A stretch of DNA of 64,000 bases from Robiginitomaculum sp. (GCA_030949705.1 JAUZSF010000005.1:62001-126000), one strand, 5' to 3'; positions 48,532 through 57,411 are shown, numbered from the stretch's first letter. The notes: a model not told the origin generated them from the letters alone. Numbers and translations are program-made.

Positions 48532-49121
48532 GGGTTCACATCCAGAAAGTTTTGCAAAATTTGCGCGCCGGGAGTACCGGATCGTTCCGGGTGAAACTGG
48601 CAACCATAGATATTGTCACGGCGCACCATGGCGGCAAATTCCATACCATATTGCGTGCTGGCCAGCGTATTTTCATCGGGCTGCACCCCATAGGAGTGGA
48701 CAAAATAAACATAGCTGTTATCGGCCACATCACGAAGCAGCGGATCAGAGGTGCGCAAGGATAAAGTGTTCCATCCCATGTGTGGCACGGGGCCAGCGGT
48801 ATCGGGCAAGGCCTCGACCGTTCCACCCAACAGGCCCAGACAGCGCACATTATTTTCGGTGCTCATTTTGAACAATAATTGCATGCCCAGGCATATGCCC
48901 AATAAGGGGCGGGCATAGCCTTGCAGCATTTCGTCCAAACCCTTGGCCTGCAAGGCAGCCATGCCAGCGCCCGCCGCGCCCACGCCCGGCAGGACCAGCC
49001 GGTCCGCCGTTTTCAGCACGTCGGGATCAGCGCTTATTTTGGCCTCAACCCCCAGGCGCGCAAAGGCAAAGCGCACGGAGGCGAGATTGGCGCATCCGGT
49101 ATCGGCAATCATCAGGACCAT
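48528..49121 (-). CDS. hisH: Imidazole glycerol phosphate synthase, glutaminase subunit
   Basis: HisH releases ammonia for HisF. The 197-residue class I amidotransferase shows the oxyanion and nucleophile motif PLLGICLGMQLLF (Cys), HSYGVQPDENT (His) and YGCQFHPERSG (His-x-Glu). The start overlaps the hisCB stop by one base (TAATG). Confidence 0.96.
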   Translation of the reverse strand: MVLMIADTGCANLASVRFAFARLGVEAKISADPDVLKTADRLVLPGVGAAGAGMAALQAKGLDEMLQGYARPLLGICLGMQLLFKMSTENNVRCLGLLGGTVEALPDTAGPVPHMGWNTLSLRTSDPLLRDVADNSYVYFVHSYGVQPDENTLASTQYGMEFAAMVRRDNIYGCQFHPERSGTPGAQILQNFLDVNP

Positions 49122-50761
49122 TACAAAACACCCTTGCTGGACGGAATGGCCGTTCCCTCACCGCGGGCCAAGGCCGGGCGCAAAGCTCGCCCAAAACCTT
49201 TGAAAATCGCCTCGATAACATGGTGGGTGTTTTGCCCTTCGGCCTCAATATGAATGGCCGCGCCCAGGTGCTGGGCCATGGTTTCAAAAACATGAGGCAC
49301 CATCTGGCCACCAAAGCCACCCACCCCTTCGTCGGGAATGTCGGCGGCAAAACGCAAGGCCGGGCGACCAGACAGATCCACCGCAATGCGTGCCTGCGCC
49401 TCATCCATAGGCAAGACAAATCCATAACGGCCAATACCGGCACGATCCCCCAGCGCCTGGCGCAAGGCCTGCCCCAATACAATGGCGCAATCCTCGACCG
49501 TGTGATGTTCGTCTATGTGCAGATCGCCCCTGGCCGTAAGGATCAGCGAAAACCCGCCATGACGGGCAATTTGCTCCAACATGTGATCAAAAAAACCGAT
49601 ACCGGTTTGGATATTTACTGGCTCGTCAGCGTCCAGATCGACCAGGGCGCTGATCTGGGTTTCCTTGGTTTGGCGGCTGATGGCTGCACGACGCAGGTTG
49701 GCAGGTTTATTTTCACCAGCCCCAAAGACGGCCAGCAAGGCGTTATTGTGTTCCGGCGTGCCGACACTGATACGCACCTTGCCTTCACCCAACGCCGAAA
49801 AATCCCGCACATGGATGGCACTGGCCTTTAACCGGGTCTGGATATCACTTTTGAGATTGAGCTGTACCAACAGAAAATTTGCCGCCGATGGCCAGATTTT
49901 CTGAACATCTTCCGATCCCAACAGGGCGGTATAAAGACGTTCTCGCTCGGCCTTTATCCGGGCAATACGCTCGTTGAATATGGCCATATTGACCGGGGCA
50001 AGTGCGCTGAGCACTTCGGTAATGACTGGCGAAGGCAAGGGGTAGGGGGGCAGTACCTTTCGCAACAGATTGATTACCGGCGCATTGGCGATCATGGTGC
50101 CAAGACGCGCCCCAGCCAAACCATAAGCTTTGGACAGGGTTTTTAAGACGACCAGATTTTGCAGCTCTGCGAGCTCTCCGGTCAGGCTGTCAGCCTCTGC
50201 AAATTCGATATAGGCCTCATCCACCACCACCAGCTGAGCGGCGCATTCACGGGCGATGCGCACCACATCCTGGCGCGCCATCAGATTGCCGGTCGGGTTG
50301 TTCGGGCTGCATAAAAATACGAGTTTGGTGGCCTTGGATTGAGCTTCGGCAATAATGTCATCAGGAACAATGGCGTAGTTATCATCCAGAGGCACAGGGG
50401 TCAGGCCCGCGCCCTGTACCTTGGCGGCCACGCCATAAAGGCCAAAGGTTGGCGGCGAAATAACCGCATTGTCTTTACCCGCACGACAGGTTGCGCGAAA
50501 CAACAGGTCAATGGCTTCATCGGCACCGCGGGTCAGCAATAGCTGGTCCTTGGCCACCCCATACAAATCGGCAATCCGGGAAACCAAGGGGGCCGGTTGC
50601 TGTTCAGGATAGCGATTCCACGCGCCCTTTGCCCCCGGTGGCGCCCAGGGGTTTTCATTGGCATCCAGCAACACCGCCCCCTCCGCCGCACCGCCGCGCG
50701 CGCTATATGGCGTCAGCGCGGCAATGTCCGGCCGGGCAATTTTGTCGATCAGATCGCCCAT
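49121..50761 (-). CDS. hisC-hisB: Fused histidinol-phosphate aminotransferase / imidazoleglycerol-phosphate dehydratase
   Basis: One continuous frame of 546 residues joins two enzymes that are normally separate. Residues 1 to about 350 are HisC: LLTRGADEAIDLLFRATCRA, CSPNNPTGNLM and the PLP lysine in LKTLSKAYGLAGARLG. After a basic linker (about residues 350-365) comes HisB: GIGFFDHMLEQIARHGGFSL, DEHHTVEDCAIVLGQAL and GQNTHHVIEAIFKGFGRAL, with the manganese-binding HHxxxD/E motifs. The two act at steps 7 and 6, so the intermediate imidazoleacetol phosphate could be channelled. No stop or ribosome site lies between them. The ATG at 50761 overlaps the hisD stop (TGATG). Confidence 0.95.
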   Translation of the reverse strand: MGDLIDKIARPDIAALTPYSARGGAAEGAVLLDANENPWAPPGAKGAWNRYPEQQPAPLVSRIADLYGVAKDQLLLTRGADEAIDLLFRATCRAGKDNAVISPPTFGLYGVAAKVQGAGLTPVPLDDNYAIVPDDIIAEAQSKATKLVFLCSPNNPTGNLMARQDVVRIARECAAQLVVVDEAYIEFAEADSLTGELAELQNLVVLKTLSKAYGLAGARLGTMIANAPVINLLRKVLPPYPLPSPVITEVLSALAPVNMAIFNERIARIKAERERLYTALLGSEDVQKIWPSAANFLLVQLNLKSDIQTRLKASAIHVRDFSALGEGKVRISVGTPEHNNALLAVFGAGENKPANLRRAAISRQTKETQISALVDLDADEPVNIQTGIGFFDHMLEQIARHGGFSLILTARGDLHIDEHHTVEDCAIVLGQALRQALGDRAGIGRYGFVLPMDEAQARIAVDLSGRPALRFAADIPDEGVGGFGGQMVPHVFETMAQHLGAAIHIEAEGQNTHHVIEAIFKGFGRALRPALARGEGTAIPSSKGVL

Positions 50762-52053
50762 CACCGGACATCCAGACGCAGGCTGATTGCCCGGGCGTGG
50801 GCTTCCAGCTCTTCCATACGGGCCAGGGTTTGCACCACGGGACCCAAAAAGCTGAGCGCATCCTGTGACGCCCGTTGCACGGTGATAAATTTGATAAAGC
50901 TTTCCAGCCCCAGACCGCTATAGGCCCGTGCCGCGCCTGCCGTTGGCAGAACGTGGTTGGTGCCACTGGCATAATCACCAAGGGCTTCGGGGGTATAGGC
51001 CCCCACAAAAACCGAACCGGCATTGCGGATCCCCTCGACCATGCCTTCGGGACGTTCGGTCTGGATGATCAGGTGTTCGGGGGCATAACGATTGGCAATT
51101 TCCAGCATTTGCTCATAGCCCTGAACACAGATCAGGCGCGCATTTTCCAAAGACTTTCTGGCAATATCGGCCCGGGGCAGGGTTTTTAACTGTTTCAGGG
51201 TGGCCGTTTCCACGGCCCTGGCTGCATTCATGCTCGTTATGAGCAATAATACTTGCGCCTTGGGATCGTGCTCGGCCTGGCTAAGCAGGTCTGCGGCAAT
51301 CCAGTCAGGATTGGCGGCCTCATCGGCCAGCACCATGACCTCACTTGGCCCGGCGGGCATATCCATTGCCGGTCCGCCCGGCATCTGGGTCACTTGGGCC
51401 TTGGCTTCCCTAACCCATTGATTACCCGGCCCAAACAGCTTATCGACCCGGGGTACACTTTGGGTACCAAAGGCCAAAGCGGCGATCGCCTGAGCGCCGC
51501 CCATAGAGTAGATTTCCTCCAGGCCGCATAATTTTGCTGCCGCCAGAATGACCGGGGCGATCTTGCCATCCTTGCCCGGCGGGCTGGCGACTACAATTCT
51601 GCCAACCCCGGCCAGTTTTGCCGGAATCGCCGCCATCATCAGGGATGAAAACAAGGGTGCCGTGCCACCCGGCACATAAATGCCGACGCAATCAATCGGT
51701 CTGGCAATACGCTCGCAAATCAGGCCCGGCTCAACCTCCACCTTGATGGTTTTTGGCTGCTGTGCCTGATGAAAGGTTTTTATATTGCCATAGGCACGGC
51801 GCATGGCCTTTTTGGCGTCCTCATCCAAGGCGACCCAGGCGGCCTCTATTTCATCGCCGCCAATGCGCAGCTTTTCCGGCTCGCTGCCATCAAAACGCCG
51901 GGTAAATTCGAACAAGGCTTCATCGCCTTTTTCGCGGACCGCCATGATGATGTCGTACACGACGTCCCGCACTGCACAGGCATTGGTATAGGGGCGCCGA
52001 AGAGCGGCCTTTTTACCGTCGTCATCCAGCTGTTGCCAATCGAGAATTTTCAT
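50761..52053 (-). CDS. hisD: Histidinol dehydrogenase
   Basis: HisD oxidises histidinol to histidine in two NAD-dependent steps using zinc. The 430-residue protein shows YVPGGTAPLFSSLMMAAIPA, DMPAGPSEVMVLADEAANPD, SQAEHDPKAQ and AGSVFVGAYTPEALGDYASG, which hold the zinc ligands and catalytic Glu-His. It starts 3 bases after hisG and overlaps hisC. Confidence 0.97.
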   Translation of the reverse strand: MKILDWQQLDDDGKKAALRRPYTNACAVRDVVYDIIMAVREKGDEALFEFTRRFDGSEPEKLRIGGDEIEAAWVALDEDAKKAMRRAYGNIKTFHQAQQPKTIKVEVEPGLICERIARPIDCVGIYVPGGTAPLFSSLMMAAIPAKLAGVGRIVVASPPGKDGKIAPVILAAAKLCGLEEIYSMGGAQAIAALAFGTQSVPRVDKLFGPGNQWVREAKAQVTQMPGGPAMDMPAGPSEVMVLADEAANPDWIAADLLSQAEHDPKAQVLLLITSMNAARAVETATLKQLKTLPRADIARKSLENARLICVQGYEQMLEIANRYAPEHLIIQTERPEGMVEGIRNAGSVFVGAYTPEALGDYASGTNHVLPTAGAARAYSGLGLESFIKFITVQRASQDALSFLGPVVQTLARMEELEAHARAISLRLDVR

Positions 52054-52056
52054 CGC

Positions 52057-52941
52057 TCAGCCCATCATCTTTTCTATTGGCAGGACCAGAATGGCATGGG
52101 CACCCCGGGCTTCGAGCTGTTCCAGCGTGTCCCAGAATATGGTTTCACGGCAAACCGCATGCACCGCCATCTGGTCATTGCGACCCACCAGCGGCATGAT
52201 GGTCGGGGCATCGGCCCCCGGCAATAAAGCGGTAATGTCGTCAATGGCTTCCTTTGGTGCATTCAACATAATGTATTTGGTGGCACGGCTGGCAATTACT
52301 CCGTCAATGCGGCGCAACAGGCGCGCCAGCAAGGCTTCGCGCGCCTCATCCCACACCGTATTGGAGCGGATCAACAAGGCCTGACTTTTCATCACCGTGG
52401 CAAAGTCGGTCAGACCATTGGCAGCCAGCGTAGCCCCCGAAGAAACCAGATCGCAGATCGCATCGGACAGACCCAGCGCCGGGGCGATCTCCACCGCGCC
52501 TTTCAAGGTTACGCAATCGGCCTCGACGTTATTATCTTTAAGAAAAGACTCCAGGATTTGCGGGTAAGATGTGGCGATTTTACACCCCTGCAAATCTTCA
52601 ATTGATTTTATGTTGCCATCACGGGGCGCTGCCAGTTTCAAGGTACAGCGTGAAAACCCCAGCGGCCGCACGGTCAGCAATGCCTCCTCGCCCGCCCCCT
52701 CCAGAGCCTCTTCGCGCAAAACATTCTCGCCGGCAATACCCAGATCGCATACCCCCTTGGCCACCAAAGACGGGATGTCATCATCGCGCACAAACAACAG
52801 CTCGATCGGCAAGCCCTGCGCCCGGCACGTCAGCGCCCCGGGGTTTGGCGATATGCTCAAACCCGCCTGTTCCAGCAATTTCATGCTGCCATTGGCCAGG
52901 CGTCCCTTTTTCTGGACGGCAATGCGCAATACCGGGCTCAT
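52057..52941 (-). CDS. hisG: ATP phosphoribosyltransferase (long form)
   Basis: HisG catalyses the committed first step and is the usual target of feedback by histidine. The 294-residue length and C-terminal domain (RRIDGVIASRATKYIMLNAP to the end) mark the long, self-sufficient hexameric form that needs no HisZ. Motifs: AVQKKGRLANGSMKLLEQAG, GVCDLGIAGENVL and the PRPP loop SDAICDLVSSGATLAANG. It overlaps the preceding TrpR-like gene by four bases. Confidence 0.95.
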   Translation of the reverse strand: MSPVLRIAVQKKGRLANGSMKLLEQAGLSISPNPGALTCRAQGLPIELLFVRDDDIPSLVAKGVCDLGIAGENVLREEALEGAGEEALLTVRPLGFSRCTLKLAAPRDGNIKSIEDLQGCKIATSYPQILESFLKDNNVEADCVTLKGAVEIAPALGLSDAICDLVSSGATLAANGLTDFATVMKSQALLIRSNTVWDEAREALLARLLRRIDGVIASRATKYIMLNAPKEAIDDITALLPGADAPTIMPLVGRNDQMAVHAVCRETIFWDTLEQLEARGAHAILVLPIEKMMG

Positions 52942-53261
52942 GATTCCTGCACCCGATCCAGCGCAATGCGATACCCCTGATAGGATTCTTCATTCAGGAA
53001 CCGCGCCACTCGCCCCACCGTGGTAGTACTGGCCCCGGTTTTCTCACTGATTTCCCGATACGATAAATCACCAGCATCCAACAGCTTGGCCACCTGCCAG
53101 CGTGCTGCCAGGGCACGTAATTCTGCTGGCGTGCAAAGGTCCGTTAAGAACCGCAACAGCTCGTCCCGGTTATGCAGGGACGTCAGTGCACACAGCAAAG
53201 CCTCGGTATCATCATCCGGGCCGGATGTGTCATTATGTGGAATATTTGCAAAGTTTGTCAT
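52938..53261 (-). CDS. yerC: YerC/TrpR-like transcriptional regulator
   Basis: The 107-residue protein (ATG 53261 with AAGGTG 7 bases upstream) matches the YerC/YecD branch of the TrpR superfamily: LLCALTSLHNRDELLRFLTD, LCTPAELRALAARWQVAKLL and the helix-turn-helix SYREISEKTGASTTTVGRVA. It is the first gene of the his operon and overlaps hisG. A near-perfect dyad lies directly upstream over its likely promoter, which suggests autoregulation of histidine synthesis, perhaps by a histidine pathway ligand. Confidence 0.88.
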   Translation of the reverse strand: MTNFANIPHNDTSGPDDDTEALLCALTSLHNRDELLRFLTDLCTPAELRALAARWQVAKLLDAGDLSYREISEKTGASTTTVGRVARFLNEESYQGYRIALDRVQES

Positions 53262-53281
53262 AAACGGCACCTTGATTTACT

Positions 53282-53317
53282 GTATTAACATGCTAATACG
53301 CTATCATGATAATGCAA
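53282..53317 (-). promoter_or_regulatory. Putative operator and promoter of yerC-his
   Basis: GTATTAACATGCTAATAC (53282-53299) is an 18-base dyad with two mismatches, followed by the perfect TATCATGATA (53302-53311). On the minus strand a TTGCAT -35 (53317-53312), 16 bases and TAGCAT -10 (53295-53290) overlap them, so binding at the dyads would block RNA polymerase. Both dyads share a CATG centre. The gap to the divergent lysCA start is about 110 bases, so that gene might also respond. Confidence 0.5.
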
Positions 53318-53407
53318 GCCTTCTTTGCAGTAAATTTCGGGTCACGCACTGGACACTCAAAAAAGTTCTGCCAAGAAGGCCTTTGCCGCAACGATGGGAA
53401 CATTTAA

Positions 53408-56014
53408 ATGACAGCCTCTGCGCACAGCGCCCCTTGGGTGGTGATGAAATTTGGTGGGACCAGCGTGTCCACAAAGGAACGCTGGGAAACAATTGAAGAC
53501 CTCACCCGCGCCTGTCTGGACAGGGGTGAACGACCGCTGATCGTCCATTCGGCGCTGTCACAGGTTTCCAATCTGCTGGAACGCGCCATTCAGGCCGCTC
53601 TGTCACAAGACCATGCCGGCACGCTGGATGATATTAAAATGCGTCATCTGGCCCTTGCCAAAGACCTTGCTCTGGATGGCGAACGCCTGATCGCCCCCTC
53701 TTTGAGTCGCCTGACCAAATGGCTGGACGGCATTGCGCTGGTCTGTGAGGCCAGCGCCCGGGTGCGTGCCCGCATATTGGCCGAGGGCGAGGTGATGGCC
53801 ACGGCGTTGGGTGCGGCGCGTCTGAACGCGCAAGGCCTAGAGGTTTCTCTTTTTGATGCCCGCACCGGCTTGCGCAGTCTGGCCCGCAACAAGACTGGCG
53901 AGACCACCCGTTATTTATCGGCCGTGTGTGCCGATACGCCGGATCCGGATCTGCAACAGCGCCTTGGCGCCCTTGGCGGCGATGCGGTCCTGACCCAGGG
54001 GTTTATTGCCAGCAATGACAAAGGCGAAACCGTGCTTTTGGGCCGCGGCGGCTCGGATGTGTCGGCGGCGCTGTTTGCCGCCAAACTGCAAGCCCAAAGG
54101 CTGGAGATCTGGACTGACGTGCCCGGCATGTTCAGCACCGATCCCCGCCTGACGGCCTCGGCGCGCCTGCTCAAGGATCTCAGCTATGATGAGGCCCAGG
54201 AGATTGCCCTGATGGGGGCCAAGGTGATGCACCCCCGAGCCTTGCCCTCGGCGCGACGCGCCAAAATCCCGGTACTGGTGAAATGCACCAGCCAGCCCGA
54301 AGCCAATGGCACCCGCATCAGCGCCCAACCCGCCGATACCAATGCCCGGGTAAAGGCGGTGACCGTGAAAACCGGGCTGGTACTGGTTTCCATGACCTCG
54401 GCATCCATGTGGGGTGAGGCAGGGTTTCTGGCATCCGCCTTTGCCGCCTTTGCCAAAAATGGCCTGTCCATTGATCTGGTCTCCACCTCCGAAGCCAGCG
54501 TGACCGTATCGCTGGATCCGGGCCAAAATCTGGACAGCGCTGCTTTGGAGCAGTTACAGGCTGATCTGGCCCGGCTTTGCCGGGTCAGCATTTTACGTAA
54601 TTGCGCTTCGGTCAGCCTGGTCGGGCGGGGCATTCGCACCATATTGCACAAGCTGACCCCGGCGCTGGAACTGTTTCGGGAACACCCGGTGCGGCTGGTC
54701 AGTCAGGCCGCCAATGATCTGAACTTCACCGTGGTCGTCGAAGAGGATCAGGCCCAGAAACTGGCCCGGCGGCTGCATGATGAAATGGTCGAGGTCGAAC
54801 CCGAAGACAAGGTGTTTGGCCCCCCCTGGCAGAAAAGCCAGGCAAAGCCAACAACAACCCAAAGCGCCCATTCCCCGTGGTGGGCAAACAAGCGCGACGC
54901 GCTGCTGGCGGCCAAACCCAAAGGCGAAGCGGCCTTTGTCTATGATCTGCAAACGGTGCAGACGCGGGCCCGCTCGCTCAGGGCGCTGGCCTCAATATCG
55001 CGAATTTTTTACGCCATGAAGGCCAATGCCCAACCCGATGTGTTGCGGACCATTGCCGCGCAGGGCGTTGGCATGGAATGCGTTTCGCTGGCGGAAATTG
55101 AACATGCCTTTGCCAGCATCCCGGGTATCGAGCCGCACAACATCCTTTTTACCCCCAATTTTGCTCCGCGATCCGAATATGAAGCGGCGATCAAACGCGG
55201 TGTTTGCCTGACCCTGGATAATCTGCACCCGCTGGAACACTGGCCGGCAATCTTTGATGGTTGCGAGATATTATTGCGTGTTGATCCAGAGCGCGGCCGG
55301 GGTCATCACCGCCATGTGCAAACCGCCGGCGCACGCGCCAAATTTGGCATACCGATCCCGGATCTGGCCAAAGCCCGCGAACTGGCCCGCGCCGCCAATG
55401 CGAAAATCATTGGCCTGCACGCCCATGCCGGCAGCGGCATTTTGGACCCCGGCCATTGGCACAGCCTTGCCGAGCTGTTTGCATCGCTGGCCGATTCCTT
55501 TCCCGATGTGCGCATTTTTAATCTGGGTGGTGGTCTGGGTGTGCCGGAAAATACAGGTCTGACGGCGCTGGACCTTATCAAGCTTGATGAAAATCTGGCG
55601 CTGGTGCGCAGCGCCTGCCCGGCTATAGAGCTGTGGCTGGAACCGGGTCGCTTTATGGTGGCCGAAGCCGGGGTGTTACTGGCCAGGGTTACCCAGACCA
55701 AAACCAAGGGCACCACCTCTTATGCCGGGCTGGAAACCGGGATGAATTCGCTGATCCGCCCGGCCCTGTATGGCGCGCACCATGACATCGTCAATCTCAG
55801 CCGCCTTCATGAAGAAGCAGATATTGCGCCGATTAGTATCGTCGGGCCCATTTGCGAATCCGCCGATATCTTGGGCGTGGATCGGCATTTACCCCCCACA
55901 ATTGAGGGCGATGTCTTGCTGATTGCCAATGCCGGCGCCTACGGCGCGGTCATGAGCAGTCACTATAATTTACGCGCCCCGGCGAAAGAATTGGTGCTGG
56001 CCTTACCGGCATGA
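53408..56014 (+). CDS. lysC-lysA: Bifunctional aspartokinase / diaminopimelate decarboxylase
   Basis: One frame of 868 residues fuses the first and last enzymes of lysine synthesis. Aspartokinase (about 1-465): VVMKFGGTSVSTKERWETIE, RGGSDVSAALFAAKLQAQRL, EIWTDVPGMFSTDPRLTASA, and ACT regulatory motifs near residues 310-460. Diaminopimelate decarboxylase (about 490-868): YAMKANAQPDVLRTIAAQG with the PLP lysine K538, GLHAHAGSGI, FNLGGGLGVP, LEPGRFMVAEAG and CESADILG. The arrangement resembles the lysAC fusion known in Xanthomonadaceae (Xylella). The start lies about 150 bases from yerC, divergent. It has no partner gene behind it. Confidence 0.93.
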   Translation: MTASAHSAPWVVMKFGGTSVSTKERWETIEDLTRACLDRGERPLIVHSALSQVSNLLERAIQAALSQDHAGTLDDIKMRHLALAKDLALDGERLIAPSLSRLTKWLDGIALVCEASARVRARILAEGEVMATALGAARLNAQGLEVSLFDARTGLRSLARNKTGETTRYLSAVCADTPDPDLQQRLGALGGDAVLTQGFIASNDKGETVLLGRGGSDVSAALFAAKLQAQRLEIWTDVPGMFSTDPRLTASARLLKDLSYDEAQEIALMGAKVMHPRALPSARRAKIPVLVKCTSQPEANGTRISAQPADTNARVKAVTVKTGLVLVSMTSASMWGEAGFLASAFAAFAKNGLSIDLVSTSEASVTVSLDPGQNLDSAALEQLQADLARLCRVSILRNCASVSLVGRGIRTILHKLTPALELFREHPVRLVSQAANDLNFTVVVEEDQAQKLARRLHDEMVEVEPEDKVFGPPWQKSQAKPTTTQSAHSPWWANKRDALLAAKPKGEAAFVYDLQTVQTRARSLRALASISRIFYAMKANAQPDVLRTIAAQGVGMECVSLAEIEHAFASIPGIEPHNILFTPNFAPRSEYEAAIKRGVCLTLDNLHPLEHWPAIFDGCEILLRVDPERGRGHHRHVQTAGARAKFGIPIPDLAKARELARAANAKIIGLHAHAGSGILDPGHWHSLAELFASLADSFPDVRIFNLGGGLGVPENTGLTALDLIKLDENLALVRSACPAIELWLEPGRFMVAEAGVLLARVTQTKTKGTTSYAGLETGMNSLIRPALYGAHHDIVNLSRLHEEADIAPISIVGPICESADILGVDRHLPPTIEGDVLLIANAGAYGAVMSSHYNLRAPAKELVLALPA

Positions 56015-56174
56015 TGCATTTTGTGTTGATACGCCCTTTTAAGCAGATCATTGGTCACGCTGAATGTTAGACCCAAGGCTTATTGAGCATTTGAAGTGCA
56101 AGGTGGGTCTCGAGGAAGGCTACCGCCTTTTCGGACGACGGGTGCAGTTAAATGACTCAATAAATGAGAGTCTC

Positions 56175-56457
56175 TTATTCCTTATCACGAAATGTTTCCT
56201 GATAGGCTTTAATCACCTCAAACCAGTCATCAAATTTGTCCATAACGGCTTCAATGCGCGGAGCTTTGCCTTTGATGGTTACAAACCCAACACCTTTGTC
56301 AGAAAAAAAGTACCTCACCGCCAAAAATTTTGGCAAGTTTCTCCAAATATGTATGACGATTATCCATTGAAGAACTACTAGATACATCCGTCCAAAGCTG
56401 TCCATTTTGCATGACGTACCCTATAAATTGACGGGCTTTCCTATAGGTGGCTCCCAT
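56175..56457 (-). pseudogene. Small protein of unknown function with one frame break
   Basis: Read from ATG 56457, the frame gives MGATYRKARQFIGYVMQNGQ and on to GGEVLF; the next frame continues SDKGVGFVTIKGKAPRIEAV to the C-terminus RDKE at TAA 56175. A run of seven T (minus strand, 56307-56313) would need six for a continuous 93-residue protein. The composition is AT-richer than the neighbours. No family is recognised. The insertion sequence lies 21 bases from its start, so its upstream control is lost or replaced. Confidence 0.5.
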
Positions 56458-56478
56458 TTGAAATTGAGAGATTTCTTA

Positions 56479-57411
56479 GAGTCTGACCGAAAACTAATTG
56501 AGTGATATCAGTGGATTATGATTCATTCGGATTGTGAAAAGATTCGAAGGAGATCACGATGACCTGGACTGATATCACCCGTCCACAATATGAACGCAAT
56601 TATGGCCGCTATGCAAGTGATTGTACGGATGAGGAATGGGCTCTGATTGAACCATTTCTGCCCGGCGACAAGTCGAATGGCCGCCCGCGCACCACCAAAC
56701 TTCGTGATGTCTGGGATGCCATCCAATACATGGCCACGACCGGTTGCCAGTGGCGGATGATCCCCAATGATTTTCCGCCGATGTCGACCGTACAAGGGTA
56801 TTTCTATGAGTGGCGAGAGCGTGGTTTGTACCATGAAATCAATCATGCCCTTGTGATGACGGCGCGTGAGAAAGAAGGCCGTAAAGCCTCACCAAGTGCC
56901 GGTGTAATTGACAGCCAGAGCGTTAAAACCACAGAAAGCGGCGGGGTTTGCGGCTATGATGCTGGCAAGAAGATTAAAGGTCGCAAGCGCCATATCATTA
57001 CCGACACCATTGGCCTGCTGATCGGGTTTGTCATTCATGGCGCTGATATTCAGGATCGCGATGGCGCGGTTCAGGTGCTCAAATCCATCCGCTTCACGCA
57101 CCCGTGGCTGCGCCATGTTTTTGCTGATGGGGGCTACGCAGGCCCCAAACTGCGGGGCAGGCTGGAGAAAATCGGCTGCTGGACAATGGAAATTGTCAAA
57201 CGCTCTGACAAGGCCAAAGGCTTTGAAATCATTCCCCGCCGCTGGGTGGTGGAACGCACCTTCGCATGGCTGGGCCGCTGCCGCAGACTGGCTAAAGACT
57301 GGGAAAAATCTATCCTCTCTGCCGAAAGCTGGCTCCTCATCGCCCATATCAAAATGGTCACAAGGCGATTGGCAAGGAATTGATTCTATGGAATTAGTTT
57401 TCGGTCAGACC
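56479..57411 (+). mobile_element. Intact IS5-family insertion sequence (IS427/IS1031-like)
   Basis: The 933-base element carries an intact transposase gene. Near its ends GTCTGACCGAAAACTAATT (56481-56499) and AATTAGTTTTCGGTCAGAC (57392-57410) are perfect 19-base inverted repeats. TTA flanks both sides (56476-56478 and 57412-57414), the expected 3-base target duplication. Joining the flanks at one TTA restores a longer reading frame of the nuclease-like gene, which proves an insertion into that gene. Confidence 0.93.
56559..57383 (+). CDS. IS5-family transposase
   Basis: The DDE transposase has 274 residues in one frame, with GAAGGAG 8 bases before the ATG. Motifs: MTWTDITRPQYERNYGRYAS at the start, WALIEPFLPGDKSNGRPRT, SAGVIDSQSVKTTESGG (first Asp), HVFADGGYAGPKLR (second Asp) and RRWVVERTFAWLGRCRRLAK (Glu). 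It is complete and, with matching ends, the element should be active. The decayed copy at 31832-32765 encodes the same protein in fragments. Confidence 0.94.
   Translation: MTWTDITRPQYERNYGRYASDCTDEEWALIEPFLPGDKSNGRPRTTKLRDVWDAIQYMATTGCQWRMIPNDFPPMSTVQGYFYEWRERGLYHEINHALVMTAREKEGRKASPSAGVIDSQSVKTTESGGVCGYDAGKKIKGRKRHIITDTIGLLIGFVIHGADIQDRDGAVQVLKSIRFTHPWLRHVFADGGYAGPKLRGRLEKIGCWTMEIVKRSDKAKGFEIIPRRWVVERTFAWLGRCRRLAKDWEKSILSAESWLLIAHIKMVTRRLARN

Noticed and set aside
56064..56381. 105-residue plus-strand frame downstream of lysC-lysA
   Set aside because: Its opposite strand encodes the small protein at 56175-56457 with more protein-like composition; the plus frame has no ribosome site or motif.
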